Shown here in pieces: positions 36,322 to 44,921 of a stretch of DNA of 64,000 nt. Numbering within the stretch: the stretch's first letter is position 1; each line of letters starts with the position of its first letter. Location: positions 1 through 64,000 of the forward strand of contig DKML01000027.1 in assembly GCA_002470515.1 (NCBI GenBank), written 5' to 3'. The stretch comes from Proteobacteria bacterium UBA7415 (GTDB lineage Bacteria > Pseudomonadota > Gammaproteobacteria > Arenicellales > Arenicellaceae). Made by a program: the position numbers and the translations under genes. The notes below the pieces were generated by a model that was not told the DNA's origin, ran no database searches, and saw only the letters and a list, made by a program, of their open reading frames with translations.

Positions 36322-36929
36322 TCATTTGGGTTTTCGAGTGCCGTGAATTCGATACACTTCGCGCCAAGACTCCCTATCAGCAGACCACTCGAGCTTCCAC
36401 TCGAATGTATTGTCGGTAATATCAAAAAACTTGATCAGGCTGTAGTTTCCTTTCGGGTCTTTGTCGTCCCGCAACATAACTATTTCTGCGTCGTTTGAGA
36501 CAGCTGTAAGATTCATAGGCTTTTTGGATGCAGTAGTTAGCCATGTCAAAACCCACTTTTTCTCTAGTGGATTATATATTCTTAAGTTAATTCCGCGTTG
36601 ACGGCTACTTTCGTCCTCAAGTGGTTCTGATACGGGTGGGGAGGTGTAATTATCTTGAATACCCCAACCATCAAACGCCCAAAAGAAATCCCAGTCGGCG
36701 CCTGTACTTGCTTGCCATCCCAATCCATCGGGCTTTAGACCTTCTTCAGTGGTTGACCAACGACCAGCCATTTTGCCCCAATGTTGAAGCTCAGCTGGAG
36801 CTCCTTCGGCCATTTCACCAGGGTTGAAGATAGTGGCCGTATCGGCTTTTGCTAGCACGCTATTAGGAGCGATGCGATAGATGCGGCCTTAAGCAGCAAC
36901 GAAAGAATACTGGATAGGATATTTTTCAT
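36322..36929 (-). pseudogene. Exported beta-barrel-like protein with a frameshift in the signal region
   Basis: The body frame from about 36858 gives 178 residues (GEMAEGAPAELQHWGKMAGR start, ending WREVYRIHGTRKPK) with a Trp-rich, beta-sheet pattern resembling DUF1579-like lipocalin proteins, which I cannot confirm. An ATG at 36929 in another frame gives a signal-peptide-like start (MKNILSSILSLLLKAASIAS) that ends at TAG after 25 residues. A single frame change between them would rebuild signal plus mature protein (ending SVLAKADTA). Alternatively a GTG at 36858 starts a cytoplasmic form, but it has no ribosome site. Confidence 0.5.
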
Positions 36930-37034
36930 TAGTTTTAGCTCTTAATGGTTTCAAATCAGGTTAGCTCTTGGCCTCTAACTCCCTTCAAGAAACTTACCCA
37001 AAATTTAGAGTAAGGCGAAAGTAGACTAAATGTA

Positions 37035-37051
37035 GAAATGTTAAACATTTC
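37035..37051. repeat. Palindrome upstream of sulfatase operon
   Basis: GAAATGTT and AACATTTC flank one central A. It lies about 146 bp upstream of the small membrane protein gene and could be an operator. Confidence 0.35.
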
Positions 37052-37196
37052 AATTCCGAACATTTTCTTAACACTAATCCAAACAATATTGGACACTTAT
37101 GCCCACTTGCATCAGAATGTTTTTTTCTGTGTCGGCTTACCTGTCAAGTTCCACAGTAACGAGCACAACAGTCATTTTTTCATTCTAGGTAATGCT

Positions 37197-37571
37197 ATGA
37201 ATACTCTATTTAAGGTTGCTATCGGCATCCCCGCCCTATTTTTCATCTTTATTGGCGTTCGTTGGGCTGTTGACCCTAGTGGTGCAGCTGACATGCTCGG
37301 CATGTCTTTGTTGAGTGGTTTAGGTTTAAGCTCGCAAATCGGTGATGTTGGCGCCCTCTTCTTGAGCATGGGGGTAATGATGCTGTTGGCTCTGGTCAGT
37401 CGTCAACCCATCTGGTTTTATGCTCCTGCCATGATGCTGCTAATGGTGGCCAGCTTTAGGTTAATAGCCTGGCTGGTTCATGGTGCCGCTTTTGCTTACC
37501 AAGAATTGGCAGTAGAAATCATTGTTTCTACCCTGCTGATCATTGCAGCAGCGCGCATTAAGAACGACTAG
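37197..37571 (+). CDS. Small four-helix membrane protein upstream of sulfatase
   Basis: About 124 residues with four membrane helices; no soluble domain. I start at the ATG at 37197 (MNTLFKVAIGIPALFFIF) because AGGT lies seven bases upstream; the frame is open upstream to 37038 but that part is not protein-like. It resembles small DUF4345-type membrane proteins in size and layout, which I cannot confirm. The sulfatase follows nine bases later, so they form an operon. A role in anchoring or substrate passage is only inferred. Confidence 0.7.
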   Translation: MNTLFKVAIGIPALFFIFIGVRWAVDPSGAADMLGMSLLSGLGLSSQIGDVGALFLSMGVMMLLALVSRQPIWFYAPAMMLLMVASFRLIAWLVHGAAFAYQELAVEIIVSTLLIIAAARIKND

Positions 37572-37580
37572 AGAAATTAC

Positions 37581-39374
37581 ATGACGATGATTAAATTGGC
37601 TGTATTAATGCTGATGAGCTTCGCAATGTTTGGGACTGCTTCAGCTCAAATTAATGCACCAGTCTCTGAGCCATCACGACCTAACATCGTTCTAATTTTG
37701 GCAGATGACCTAGGCTACTCAGATATAGGACCTTTTGGCAGTGAGATAAACACGCCGAATCTGTCTGCCCTTGCCGAAAATGGCATTCGCTTTAGTAATT
37801 ACCACACGGCGGCAAGTTGCGCCCCTTCGCGCTCGATGTTGTTAACGGGGGTCGATAGTCACCGCGCTGGAGTACCTAATATTCCCGAAGCGATACCACC
37901 TGAGCAGATCACGCAGACAAATTACCAAGGCGTATTGAGTAAAAACGTGGTGACAGTTGCGACGCTTCTTGAGGATCAAGGCTATCACACGGTTATGGCT
38001 GGAAAATGGCATCTTGGCATGGAGCCTGATCAATTGCCGAGTAGCCGTGGGTTCAAACGTACAATTACTATGGCCGATACGGGTGCAGACAATTGGGAGC
38101 AGAGGCCTTATCTACCGATATACAAGAAGGCTAATTGGTTTGCTGATGGTAAAGAAACCACCCTACCCGATGACTTTTACTCTTCTGAGCTTTTGGTAGA
38201 CAAAACCATCGAGTTTATTGAAGAAAAACAAGACAAACAGCCATTTTTCGCGTACATCCCCTTTCAGGCGGTACACATTCCAGTTCAATCTCCAAAACAT
38301 TTTACCGATAAATACTTGGATACCTACAGCGATGGCTGGGACGCTTTGCGAAAACAACGTCAGAGCAAAGCAGTTGCTTTGGGGCATGTGCCTGCCGACA
38401 GCCAAATGGTAAAAATGCAATCTACCGCAGATTGGCAGTCTTTAGATGAAGAAGAAAAGCGGTATCAATCCAAGCGTATGGCCGTCTACGCCGGCATGGT
38501 CGAGGCGATGGATCATCATATTGGTCGCTTGGTCGAACACCTCAAACAGTCGGGCCAATATGACAACACAGTATTCATTTTCACTTCCGACAATGGTGCA
38601 GAATACAACGGTTGGAATGACCAACTGAATTTGAGAAATAGACTCCTTCAATGGTATATGGGGTACAGCCTAGATTTGGATAATCTGGGGCTAAAAGGTA
38701 GTTTTAACGCCATAGGTCCAAGTTTTGCAAGTGCTGCCGCATCGCCCCTTTCCTTCTACAAATTCTATTCCGGTGAAGGCGGCTTGCGAGTGCCACTAAT
38801 AATTGCAGGAGACCCAATAGCTGCAAACAACGCGCACTCTAGAGCATTTACCTTTGTCACCGATATTACGCCCACAATATTGGAACTCAGCAATATTACG
38901 AGACCTGAATCACGCTACGGTGGCCGGACGATAGAACCCATTATTGGTAAGAGCCTGATCCCGTTACTCAATGGCAATGCGGAACGTGTGTATAACGAAT
39001 CCGACACAGTTGCGTATGAAATCGGTGGCAATGCCGCCCTTTTCCAAGATGATTACAAGATCATGAAAAATCGTGGGCCTATGGGCGGTGATCAATGGCA
39101 ACTTTTTAATATTGCTCTTGATCCGGGCGAGACGGTTAATTTGGCAGAAGACATGCCCGAGCGTTTTGAGTCGATGCTTGGTCTTTACGATGACTACGTC
39201 CAAAAAAATGGCGTGTTACCCGTTTCGGCTGAATACGTACAGATTGTTCAAGTGTTCATTAATGGTTTCAGAGATGTACAGGGTATGCGCTTGCTGGTTC
39301 TCGTATTAAGCGGGTTAGTTGTTATGCTTGTAGTTCTTACAGCTTATTCAGTTCGAGTAAAAAATAGAACCTAA
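37581..39374 (+). CDS. Arylsulfatase-type sulfatase with C-terminal membrane anchor
   Basis: A 597-residue sulfatase. It has a signal peptide (residues 1-22), the metal site LILADDLGYSD (about 38-48), the formylglycine site CAPSR (Cys80) and the GKWHLG motif. The C-terminus (about residues 565-590, GMRLLVLVLSGLVVMLVVL) is a membrane helix, unusual for soluble periplasmic sulfatases, so the enzyme is probably tethered to the inner membrane facing the periplasm. Cys80 in CxPxR form is matured by FGE-type or radical-SAM enzymes; none is in this window. The substrate sulfate ester is unknown. Confidence 0.93.
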   Translation: MTMIKLAVLMLMSFAMFGTASAQINAPVSEPSRPNIVLILADDLGYSDIGPFGSEINTPNLSALAENGIRFSNYHTAASCAPSRSMLLTGVDSHRAGVPNIPEAIPPEQITQTNYQGVLSKNVVTVATLLEDQGYHTVMAGKWHLGMEPDQLPSSRGFKRTITMADTGADNWEQRPYLPIYKKANWFADGKETTLPDDFYSSELLVDKTIEFIEEKQDKQPFFAYIPFQAVHIPVQSPKHFTDKYLDTYSDGWDALRKQRQSKAVALGHVPADSQMVKMQSTADWQSLDEEEKRYQSKRMAVYAGMVEAMDHHIGRLVEHLKQSGQYDNTVFIFTSDNGAEYNGWNDQLNLRNRLLQWYMGYSLDLDNLGLKGSFNAIGPSFASAAASPLSFYKFYSGEGGLRVPLIIAGDPIAANNAHSRAFTFVTDITPTILELSNITRPESRYGGRTIEPIIGKSLIPLLNGNAERVYNESDTVAYEIGGNAALFQDDYKIMKNRGPMGGDQWQLFNIALDPGETVNLAEDMPERFESMLGLYDDYVQKNGVLPVSAEYVQIVQVFINGFRDVQGMRLLVLVLSGLVVMLVVLTAYSVRVKNRT

Positions 39375-39457
39375 ACGCGAGCTTCTAGCAGACTTGAGGC
39401 TTAAACCGACGCTGTCGAGTCTGTCGACTAACCACTAAAAAACTACACCCTTGCCTT

Positions 39458-40129
39458 ATGGAAGCAATTATTGACCTAGATGCCGAGATAGCGAAAGCCG
39501 CCGAAGATGCTGCTTTCAGCCTAATAGGAAATGATCTTTTAGGTAAGGGATATAGCGTCAGAGTGAACTCTTTACCGCATTCTCTCGCTGACTTATTAAA
39601 CGAGCGAGTCGTTTCAATATCAGATTCGTCATTTCAGACGGCAGCGATAGGTCCAGCTCAAAACACAATGCAAAATAACTTTGTCCGCAGCCAAAAGCTA
39701 AAGTGGATAACGGGCGACTCCGACGCAAGCATCCAATGGTTGAGTTGGGCTGAACGCTTGCAGGTTCATCTAAATCGAAGCTTATTCTTAGGTTTGTTCT
39801 CATTTGAGAGTCATTACGCACATTACCAGCCAGGCGACTTTTACAAGCGTCATTATGATGCGTTTCGTGGCAAAGTCGGCCGGACTGTATCGATAGTCGT
39901 TTACCTAAATACTAATTGGTTGCCAACGGATGGCGGCGAACTGGTTATCTACAATGGTGATGACGACAAGAAAGGCCTAAAAGTAATGCCTAGTTACGCT
40001 ACAGTCGTTGTGTTCTTAAGTTCAGAGTATCCACATGAAGTATTGCGCACAAATAGAGACCGCTATTCAATTGCTGGCTGGTTTAGTACTAACACCAGTA
40101 TTGCCTCGCGAGTTGACCCACCTGAATAA
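39458..40129 (+). CDS. 2OG-Fe(II) oxygenase (prolyl-4-hydroxylase/SM-20-like)
   Basis: A 223-residue soluble enzyme. The double-stranded beta-helix iron site is complete: His132 and Asp134 in KRHYDAF, distal His193 in EYPHEVL, with Arg202 (DRYSIAGWF) for 2-oxoglutarate. The YLNTNWLPTDGGELVIYN segment is typical of prolyl-4-hydroxylase-like dioxygenases. The target is unknown; in bacteria such proteins hydroxylate proteins or small molecules. It is a single gene between the sulfatase and the NO-module regulator. Confidence 0.9.
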   Translation: MEAIIDLDAEIAKAAEDAAFSLIGNDLLGKGYSVRVNSLPHSLADLLNERVVSISDSSFQTAAIGPAQNTMQNNFVRSQKLKWITGDSDASIQWLSWAERLQVHLNRSLFLGLFSFESHYAHYQPGDFYKRHYDAFRGKVGRTVSIVVYLNTNWLPTDGGELVIYNGDDDKKGLKVMPSYATVVVFLSSEYPHEVLRTNRDRYSIAGWFSTNTSIASRVDPPE

Positions 40130-40289
40130 GCGACTTTACCTTGTTGTATACCCTCAGAGAGCATGGAGGTTTGCATACGCTGAATGTAAGATGGTGGCCT
40201 TCGTCAATCAGAATGTTTGCTCTTTTTTGCATTAACACCCTGGTTCTTACGGCGTACTAACACCGATTTCTTTCACAATAAAAACAATA

Positions 40290-40973
40290 ATGAACGAGAA
40301 ACTAGAGCGTATTCGAAGCCTACATCTTTTTGCAGCCCTTTCTGACGAGCAATTTGATGCGTTAACGGCGAAAACCAGACCTTCCTCACTGGATAAATCT
40401 CAGCCATTGTTTCGTAGGGGCGACGATGCGTCATCGTTCTATGTGTTGACCGAAGGTGCTATCAAGCTGTCAATGGATTCGCCTCAAGGCATCGAGAAAG
40501 TATTGATGATAGTGCGTCCTTACGAGCTTTTTGCAGAGGCCGTTATGTTTATGGAAAAACACCAGTTTCCGGTCAACGCCATTGCTCTACAGCCCAGTGA
40601 GGTGATTGGTTTCGACGCAAAGCTCCTCATTAGTTTTCTACGCGAATCACCAGACCTCTGCCTAAATATGCTGTCGATGCTGAGCGTGAGATTGCATCGT
40701 CATGTTAACGAAATAGAAACACTGTCAACTCAGAATTCAACCTGCAGAGTACTCAATTACCTGAGCTCACAGATAACAGAAGACGGTAGCAACCAAGCCA
40801 ACCTCGTTTTAGATACGTCTAAAAAAAATCTAGCCTCTAGGCTCTCGATCACGCCAGAGACATTTTCAAGAATATTACACAAGCTCACAATAGATGAGAT
40901 TCTAGGAATCAACGGCCGAAAAATATTGATACGGGATATAAGCAAATACCGCCGCTATGCGAGTGAAGCGTAA
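40290..40973 (+). CDS. Crp/Fnr-family regulator, Dnr-like
   Basis: A 227-residue regulator with an N-terminal cyclic-nucleotide-fold (about 10-125), a dimer helix, and a C-terminal winged helix-turn-helix KKNLASRLSITPETFSRILH. It lacks the N-terminal cysteine cluster of FNR, and the FAEAVMF segment with later HTH pattern matches Dnr/Nnr-type NO-responsive regulators. Its gene is next to nitric oxide reductase and NnrS genes, and FNR/Dnr boxes sit in front of them (43512-43525 and 44804-44817), so it is probably the NO-responsive activator of that module. It is convergent with norB. Confidence 0.85.
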   Translation: MNEKLERIRSLHLFAALSDEQFDALTAKTRPSSLDKSQPLFRRGDDASSFYVLTEGAIKLSMDSPQGIEKVLMIVRPYELFAEAVMFMEKHQFPVNAIALQPSEVIGFDAKLLISFLRESPDLCLNMLSMLSVRLHRHVNEIETLSTQNSTCRVLNYLSSQITEDGSNQANLVLDTSKKNLASRLSITPETFSRILHKLTIDEILGINGRKILIRDISKYRRYASEA

Positions 40974-41086
40974 CTCAGGAAGCTAAGCTCCAAACGATAG
41001 CGAGATACCGCTTACTAAGTAGGCCTAAATGGTAGGTAGACCTAGATAGTAGATAAACCAAGTTGAGGGTTACCTATTACTCTGTT

Positions 41087-43366
41087 TCAGAGAGTGTTTT
41101 TAGTACGCATTAACTTGATTAGAAACATAACTAAGGCAAATGCGCCAAACGCGAATACAGTGTCGCCTGGAACCCGAGCCCAGACCAAAGACTCCATCAC
41201 ATTACTGTGAATAAAGTCGGCTGAACGCGCGTACCAATACCCATGTTTGTAGGCATTAATCGTTTGCCAGATACCGGCTGGCACTAATGACATAAACACC
41301 ATCATCGCCAAGCCAATATTAAAGCTCCAGAACGACCACTTCAGCCATTTTTCGTCCCACACTTTGTGCGCAGTGAGGCCTCGCAGACAAAACAGCATTA
41401 AGCCAATACCTAGCATTCCATACACGCCAAACAATGCAGCATGTCCGTGCGATGCGGTCGTATTCAGACCTTGCATGTAATACAGAGCAAGCGGTGGGTT
41501 AATCAAGAACCCAAGTAAGCCAGCACCAATGAAATTCCAAAATAGGACCGCCGAGAAAAACATGAGTGGCCACTTATAATATTCCAGCCATGGCGCTTTC
41601 GACTCAATCTTAGCGTGATTGTATGCCTCAAATCCAATCACAACTAAGGGCACTACTTCAAAGGCTGACATCACACCGCCGATCGCCAAAATAGCGATTG
41701 GTGTACCACTGAAATACAAGTGATGGAATGTGCCCAGCACGCCAGCGTTGAGGAAAATAATCGTCGCGAACAAGACCGAAATCACCGCCGTGCTGTAGCG
41801 CAACAATCCTAAGCGCACAAACAATACTGCGATAATGGTGGTTGCGAACACTTCGAAAACGCCCTCTACCCAAAGATGCACAACCCACCAGCGCCAGTAC
41901 TCCATAACACTGATGTGCGTTTCTTGCCCATACATTAAACCTGCGCCGTACAACAAGCCAATGGCTGTTGATGCGACAACAAGAAGAAACATCAAGGACT
42001 TATTATTGCCCGTACGCAATGCTGGCCATAGAGCCCGAACCATTAACGTTAGCCATAACAGTAACCCGATAAACAGGAATATCTGCCAAAAACGTCCAAG
42101 GTCAATGTATTCATAACCTTGGTGGCCAAACCAAAAACTATAGGTCAACGACGTGAACCACTGTTTGATACCTAACCACTCACCGGTCATAGATCCGACC
42201 ACAATGATCAAGAGGCAGATAAACAGAAAGTTAACTCCGAATCGTTGAAAACGTGGCTCTTTGCCTGAAATCATCGGCGCAAAATACAACCCCGTAGCCA
42301 ACCAGGCTGTTGCAATCCACAACACAGCGAGCTGGGTGTGCCATGTTCTGGATACGGCATAAGGCAGGTATTCAGCCAAAGGAAATCCATAAAAATCTTG
42401 GCCTTCTACAGCGTAGTGAGCCGTGACGATTCCAAGAAATATCTGCAATCCTATTAGCGCAATAACGGTCCAAAAATACTTTTCGGTAGCACGCATTGAA
42501 GGTGTTATCTCAACATCAGCCAACATGTCTTGCGTTGCTACACCATTTTCAGGCTCCATGTCGTCTCGCCATGCGTCATATTGACCAACATAAAACCAAA
42601 CCAATACTCCGATACCACCTAGCAGTAGTAACACACTAACAAAGGTCCAAACAAATAGAGGCGCTGCTGGTGTATTGCCAACTAGCGGATCGTGTGGCCA
42701 ATTACTGGTATAAGACACTTCGCCTTCAGGTCGAAGGGTAACAGCGCTCCACGATGTCCAAAACACAAAGCCTGTAAATGCATGCAAATTTTCATCAGAA
42801 AGCGATAGGGATTTTGCGAACGCGTACTGTTCTTTAAGTTCTTGACCTTCTTCAGTAACCGCCGTTTGAAAAACAGACCCGTAGTGCTGTTTTACCGTTT
42901 CTACGGCCATCGCTCGATCGTTCGACACGGTAATGATTTCAGTATCCGCTACATATGTGTTGCGCTTCATTTCATGCCTTAGCGCAACAGCCAGAACGTC
43001 TTGTTCTTGCTGACTCAGCTCGGTACTGTCCATTTGGTGTTGCCGTTGCGCGGCGATATTCAACAATGCCACCGCTTCTCTGTGCAACCAGTCCGCACTC
43101 CAGTCAGGAGCCAAATAACTACCGTGCCCCCAAATTGAACCACGCTGCATGCCCCCAATGGACTGCCATACCTTTTGACCCTGCATAATGTCCTCAGATG
43201 TATACACAACGGTGCCATCTTCAGATTGAACCACACTCGGTATTGGGGGAGCTTGATGATAGATCTCGCTACCGAAGTACAACAAGATGGAGAACATTAC
43301 GACCATGGATACGGTTAGTACGACCCATAAGCGTTTAATGGTAAAGAGAGTATTGTATTTTGACAT
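41087..43366 (-). CDS. norB: Quinol-dependent nitric oxide reductase (qNOR)
   Basis: A 759-residue membrane protein of the single-subunit qNOR type: an N-terminal anchor helix and large periplasmic domain (about 35-215), then about twelve helices with the heme-copper fold. The heme and metal histidines lie in HTQLAVLWIA, VHLWVEGVFEV, FHHLYFSG and HGHAALFGVYG. It reduces NO to N2O in the membrane using quinol. Upstream lies a TTGAC-GCTT-ATCAA box 32 bp from a TAAGAT -10 element, so it is activated by a Dnr-type regulator. No norC is present, confirming the quinol form. Confidence 0.96.
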   Translation of the reverse strand: MSKYNTLFTIKRLWVVLTVSMVVMFSILLYFGSEIYHQAPPIPSVVQSEDGTVVYTSEDIMQGQKVWQSIGGMQRGSIWGHGSYLAPDWSADWLHREAVALLNIAAQRQHQMDSTELSQQEQDVLAVALRHEMKRNTYVADTEIITVSNDRAMAVETVKQHYGSVFQTAVTEEGQELKEQYAFAKSLSLSDENLHAFTGFVFWTSWSAVTLRPEGEVSYTSNWPHDPLVGNTPAAPLFVWTFVSVLLLLGGIGVLVWFYVGQYDAWRDDMEPENGVATQDMLADVEITPSMRATEKYFWTVIALIGLQIFLGIVTAHYAVEGQDFYGFPLAEYLPYAVSRTWHTQLAVLWIATAWLATGLYFAPMISGKEPRFQRFGVNFLFICLLIIVVGSMTGEWLGIKQWFTSLTYSFWFGHQGYEYIDLGRFWQIFLFIGLLLWLTLMVRALWPALRTGNNKSLMFLLVVASTAIGLLYGAGLMYGQETHISVMEYWRWWVVHLWVEGVFEVFATTIIAVLFVRLGLLRYSTAVISVLFATIIFLNAGVLGTFHHLYFSGTPIAILAIGGVMSAFEVVPLVVIGFEAYNHAKIESKAPWLEYYKWPLMFFSAVLFWNFIGAGLLGFLINPPLALYYMQGLNTTASHGHAALFGVYGMLGIGLMLFCLRGLTAHKVWDEKWLKWSFWSFNIGLAMMVFMSLVPAGIWQTINAYKHGYWYARSADFIHSNVMESLVWARVPGDTVFAFGAFALVMFLIKLMRTKNTL

Positions 43367-43483
43367 GGCTTTAATAGAGTTGTTATTGGACTAAAATTAT
43401 GTGCAAGAACTCGTATTTACTCTAACGCCTAAGTAACCACTAATCCGAAAGGCAAAGTACGGGGCACGCTCAATATCACGACT

Positions 43484-43525
43484 ATCTTAGACGAGCGCTT
43501 CGATCTCTCCCTTGATAAGCGTCAA
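43484..43525 (-). promoter_or_regulatory. Dnr/FNR-type box and -10 element of norB
   Basis: On the minus strand TTGAC-GCTT-ATCAA (43525-43512) has the FNR/Dnr consensus form TTGAY-N4-ATCAA. A TAAGAT -10-like hexamer at 43489-43484 is centred exactly 32 bp from the box centre, the spacing of class II activation at -41.5. The transcript start would be near 43477, about 110 bp before the norB ATG. Confidence 0.78.
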
Positions 43526-43552
43526 GAAAACTTGAGGGCTAACCGAAACACC

Positions 43553-44728
43553 TTAATGATCTACACGGGGCATCAAAAGTATCGGTAAATAGATCCATAA
43601 AAAACTCGAAAATGCTCCGATCCACAGTACGAAAGAAAGCCGCATCCAGTCAAATGTTAGGCTCGGTATGGCGAGTGGCAGTAGCACTCGCGCAATTGCG
43701 CATAGTATAAGCAGCATAAAAGCCACCTTAACGAGCGTATGGGGTTTGGATATATCTCTTCCTGTGTGGCCAATTGCGACCCGCGACATCATAGATAGTG
43801 TTATCAGCGCCACTCCACCTACCGCGAACGCATGGATAGCAAGATACTTTGAAACGCCTATAAAATAGTGCAGCCCCATTAACAAGAAAGCTAAGCAAAT
43901 GAATGCGTAGGAGAGGTAAAGTCCCCACAACAACGGTTTTGTCCATATTCCTTTGGTGTGCCATTGCCCCAGTCTAACTGTGTTTACAACGAACAAGGCC
44001 AAGGCAAGTACGCCAGATGTACTCGAATATGTCGCTGTTAGTTCAAGTACAAAAAACAATAAAAACAAGACAAGACTCGCAATATCTAGCCACCGAAAAC
44101 TAGCAATGGTCACTTGGTAACCAACACCACGAGCGATAAAAAACGGAACTAGATTTTTACCAATGGTCAAAATCAGTCCAATGATTAGAAACAGTCCTCC
44201 ATATATACCTATACGTGCGCCCTCTTCCACGTAGCCCAAAGCGCCTAACAAAAACACACTATTGAAGACCATCAGTAATATCACCTTTGAAATCACCGCC
44301 ATCCGAGGCCACAAGCGCTTTCGTATTATTGGAATGGTTATTGAAACAAGCAATTGCAGAATAAATAGCAAATCACATAGGCCCGCCACGATTAAAAACT
44401 CAGAGCCAAATATGTACAAAACCCGCGCTGCGCACCAAAACACAAACATCAGCATAAGAGGCTTACCGATGCTGGTAGGCAGTCCCGTCCAATTGGCCAC
44501 CGCGGTGAGCAAAAACCCAGCCACTACCGCTAATGCGTAACCGAAGATCATTTCATGCGCATGCCACTGAAAGATCGAGAGTGGTTCAGTCACAACGTTA
44601 AATTGGAACAGATAGACCAGTGACCACAGACCGATGGATGCTACAGCGAAAACCCCAGCGCCCATGAAGAAAGGCCTAAATCCAATCTCAAAAAGCGCGA
44701 TAGGTTGAGCTTTGTTTTTATTCATCAC
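43553..44728 (-). CDS. nnrS: NnrS family protein
   Basis: A 391-residue heme/copper-binding membrane protein with about twelve helices. Typical NnrS segments are FEIGFRPFFMGAG near residue 14, FQWHAHEMIFGYALAVVAGF with the conserved His, and LLTAVANWTG. In other bacteria NnrS lowers nitrosative stress and is regulated with NO reductase. It lies upstream of norB on the same strand, with a perfect FNR/Dnr box in the divergent region it shares with the porin gene. Confidence 0.94.
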   Translation of the reverse strand: MMNKNKAQPIALFEIGFRPFFMGAGVFAVASIGLWSLVYLFQFNVVTEPLSIFQWHAHEMIFGYALAVVAGFLLTAVANWTGLPTSIGKPLMLMFVFWCAARVLYIFGSEFLIVAGLCDLLFILQLLVSITIPIIRKRLWPRMAVISKVILLMVFNSVFLLGALGYVEEGARIGIYGGLFLIIGLILTIGKNLVPFFIARGVGYQVTIASFRWLDIASLVLFLLFFVLELTATYSSTSGVLALALFVVNTVRLGQWHTKGIWTKPLLWGLYLSYAFICLAFLLMGLHYFIGVSKYLAIHAFAVGGVALITLSMMSRVAIGHTGRDISKPHTLVKVAFMLLILCAIARVLLPLAIPSLTFDWMRLSFVLWIGAFSSFLWIYLPILLMPRVDH

Positions 44729-44803
44729 GTCAATATCCCCTTGTGGATCTCAAGTGTGTTGGGCTTCTAGGTATTGGTATCTCATGATCGATAATTGGCA
44801 ACA

Positions 44804-44845
44804 TTGATCCTTATCAATGAACGCATTAATTTTTCTCACTATTCT
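44804..44845. promoter_or_regulatory. FNR/Dnr-type palindrome in nnrS-porin divergent region
   Basis: ATTGAT-CCTT-ATCAAT at 44803-44818 is a perfect palindrome, with core TTGATCCTTATCAA at 44804-44817. On the plus strand TATTCT at 44840-44845 is centred 32 bp from the box, the class II spacing, pointing to the porin gene at 44922. On the minus strand the hexamer at the same distance (GATACC) is a poorer -10, so nnrS may be the weaker or second target. Both could share it. Confidence 0.78.
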
Positions 44846-44921
44846 TGCCTCGGTGATAGTTCTAACTAGGGCTTTAACCAAAACAATTTACCAAGCGATC
44901 GATAACTAAGAGAGGGACCAA

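Noticed and set aside
41070..41095. Hairpin-like ACTCT...AGAG with T-run at the end of norB
   Set aside because: The stem is imperfect and lies across the norB stop on the wrong strand for that gene; too weak to call as terminator of the regulator gene.
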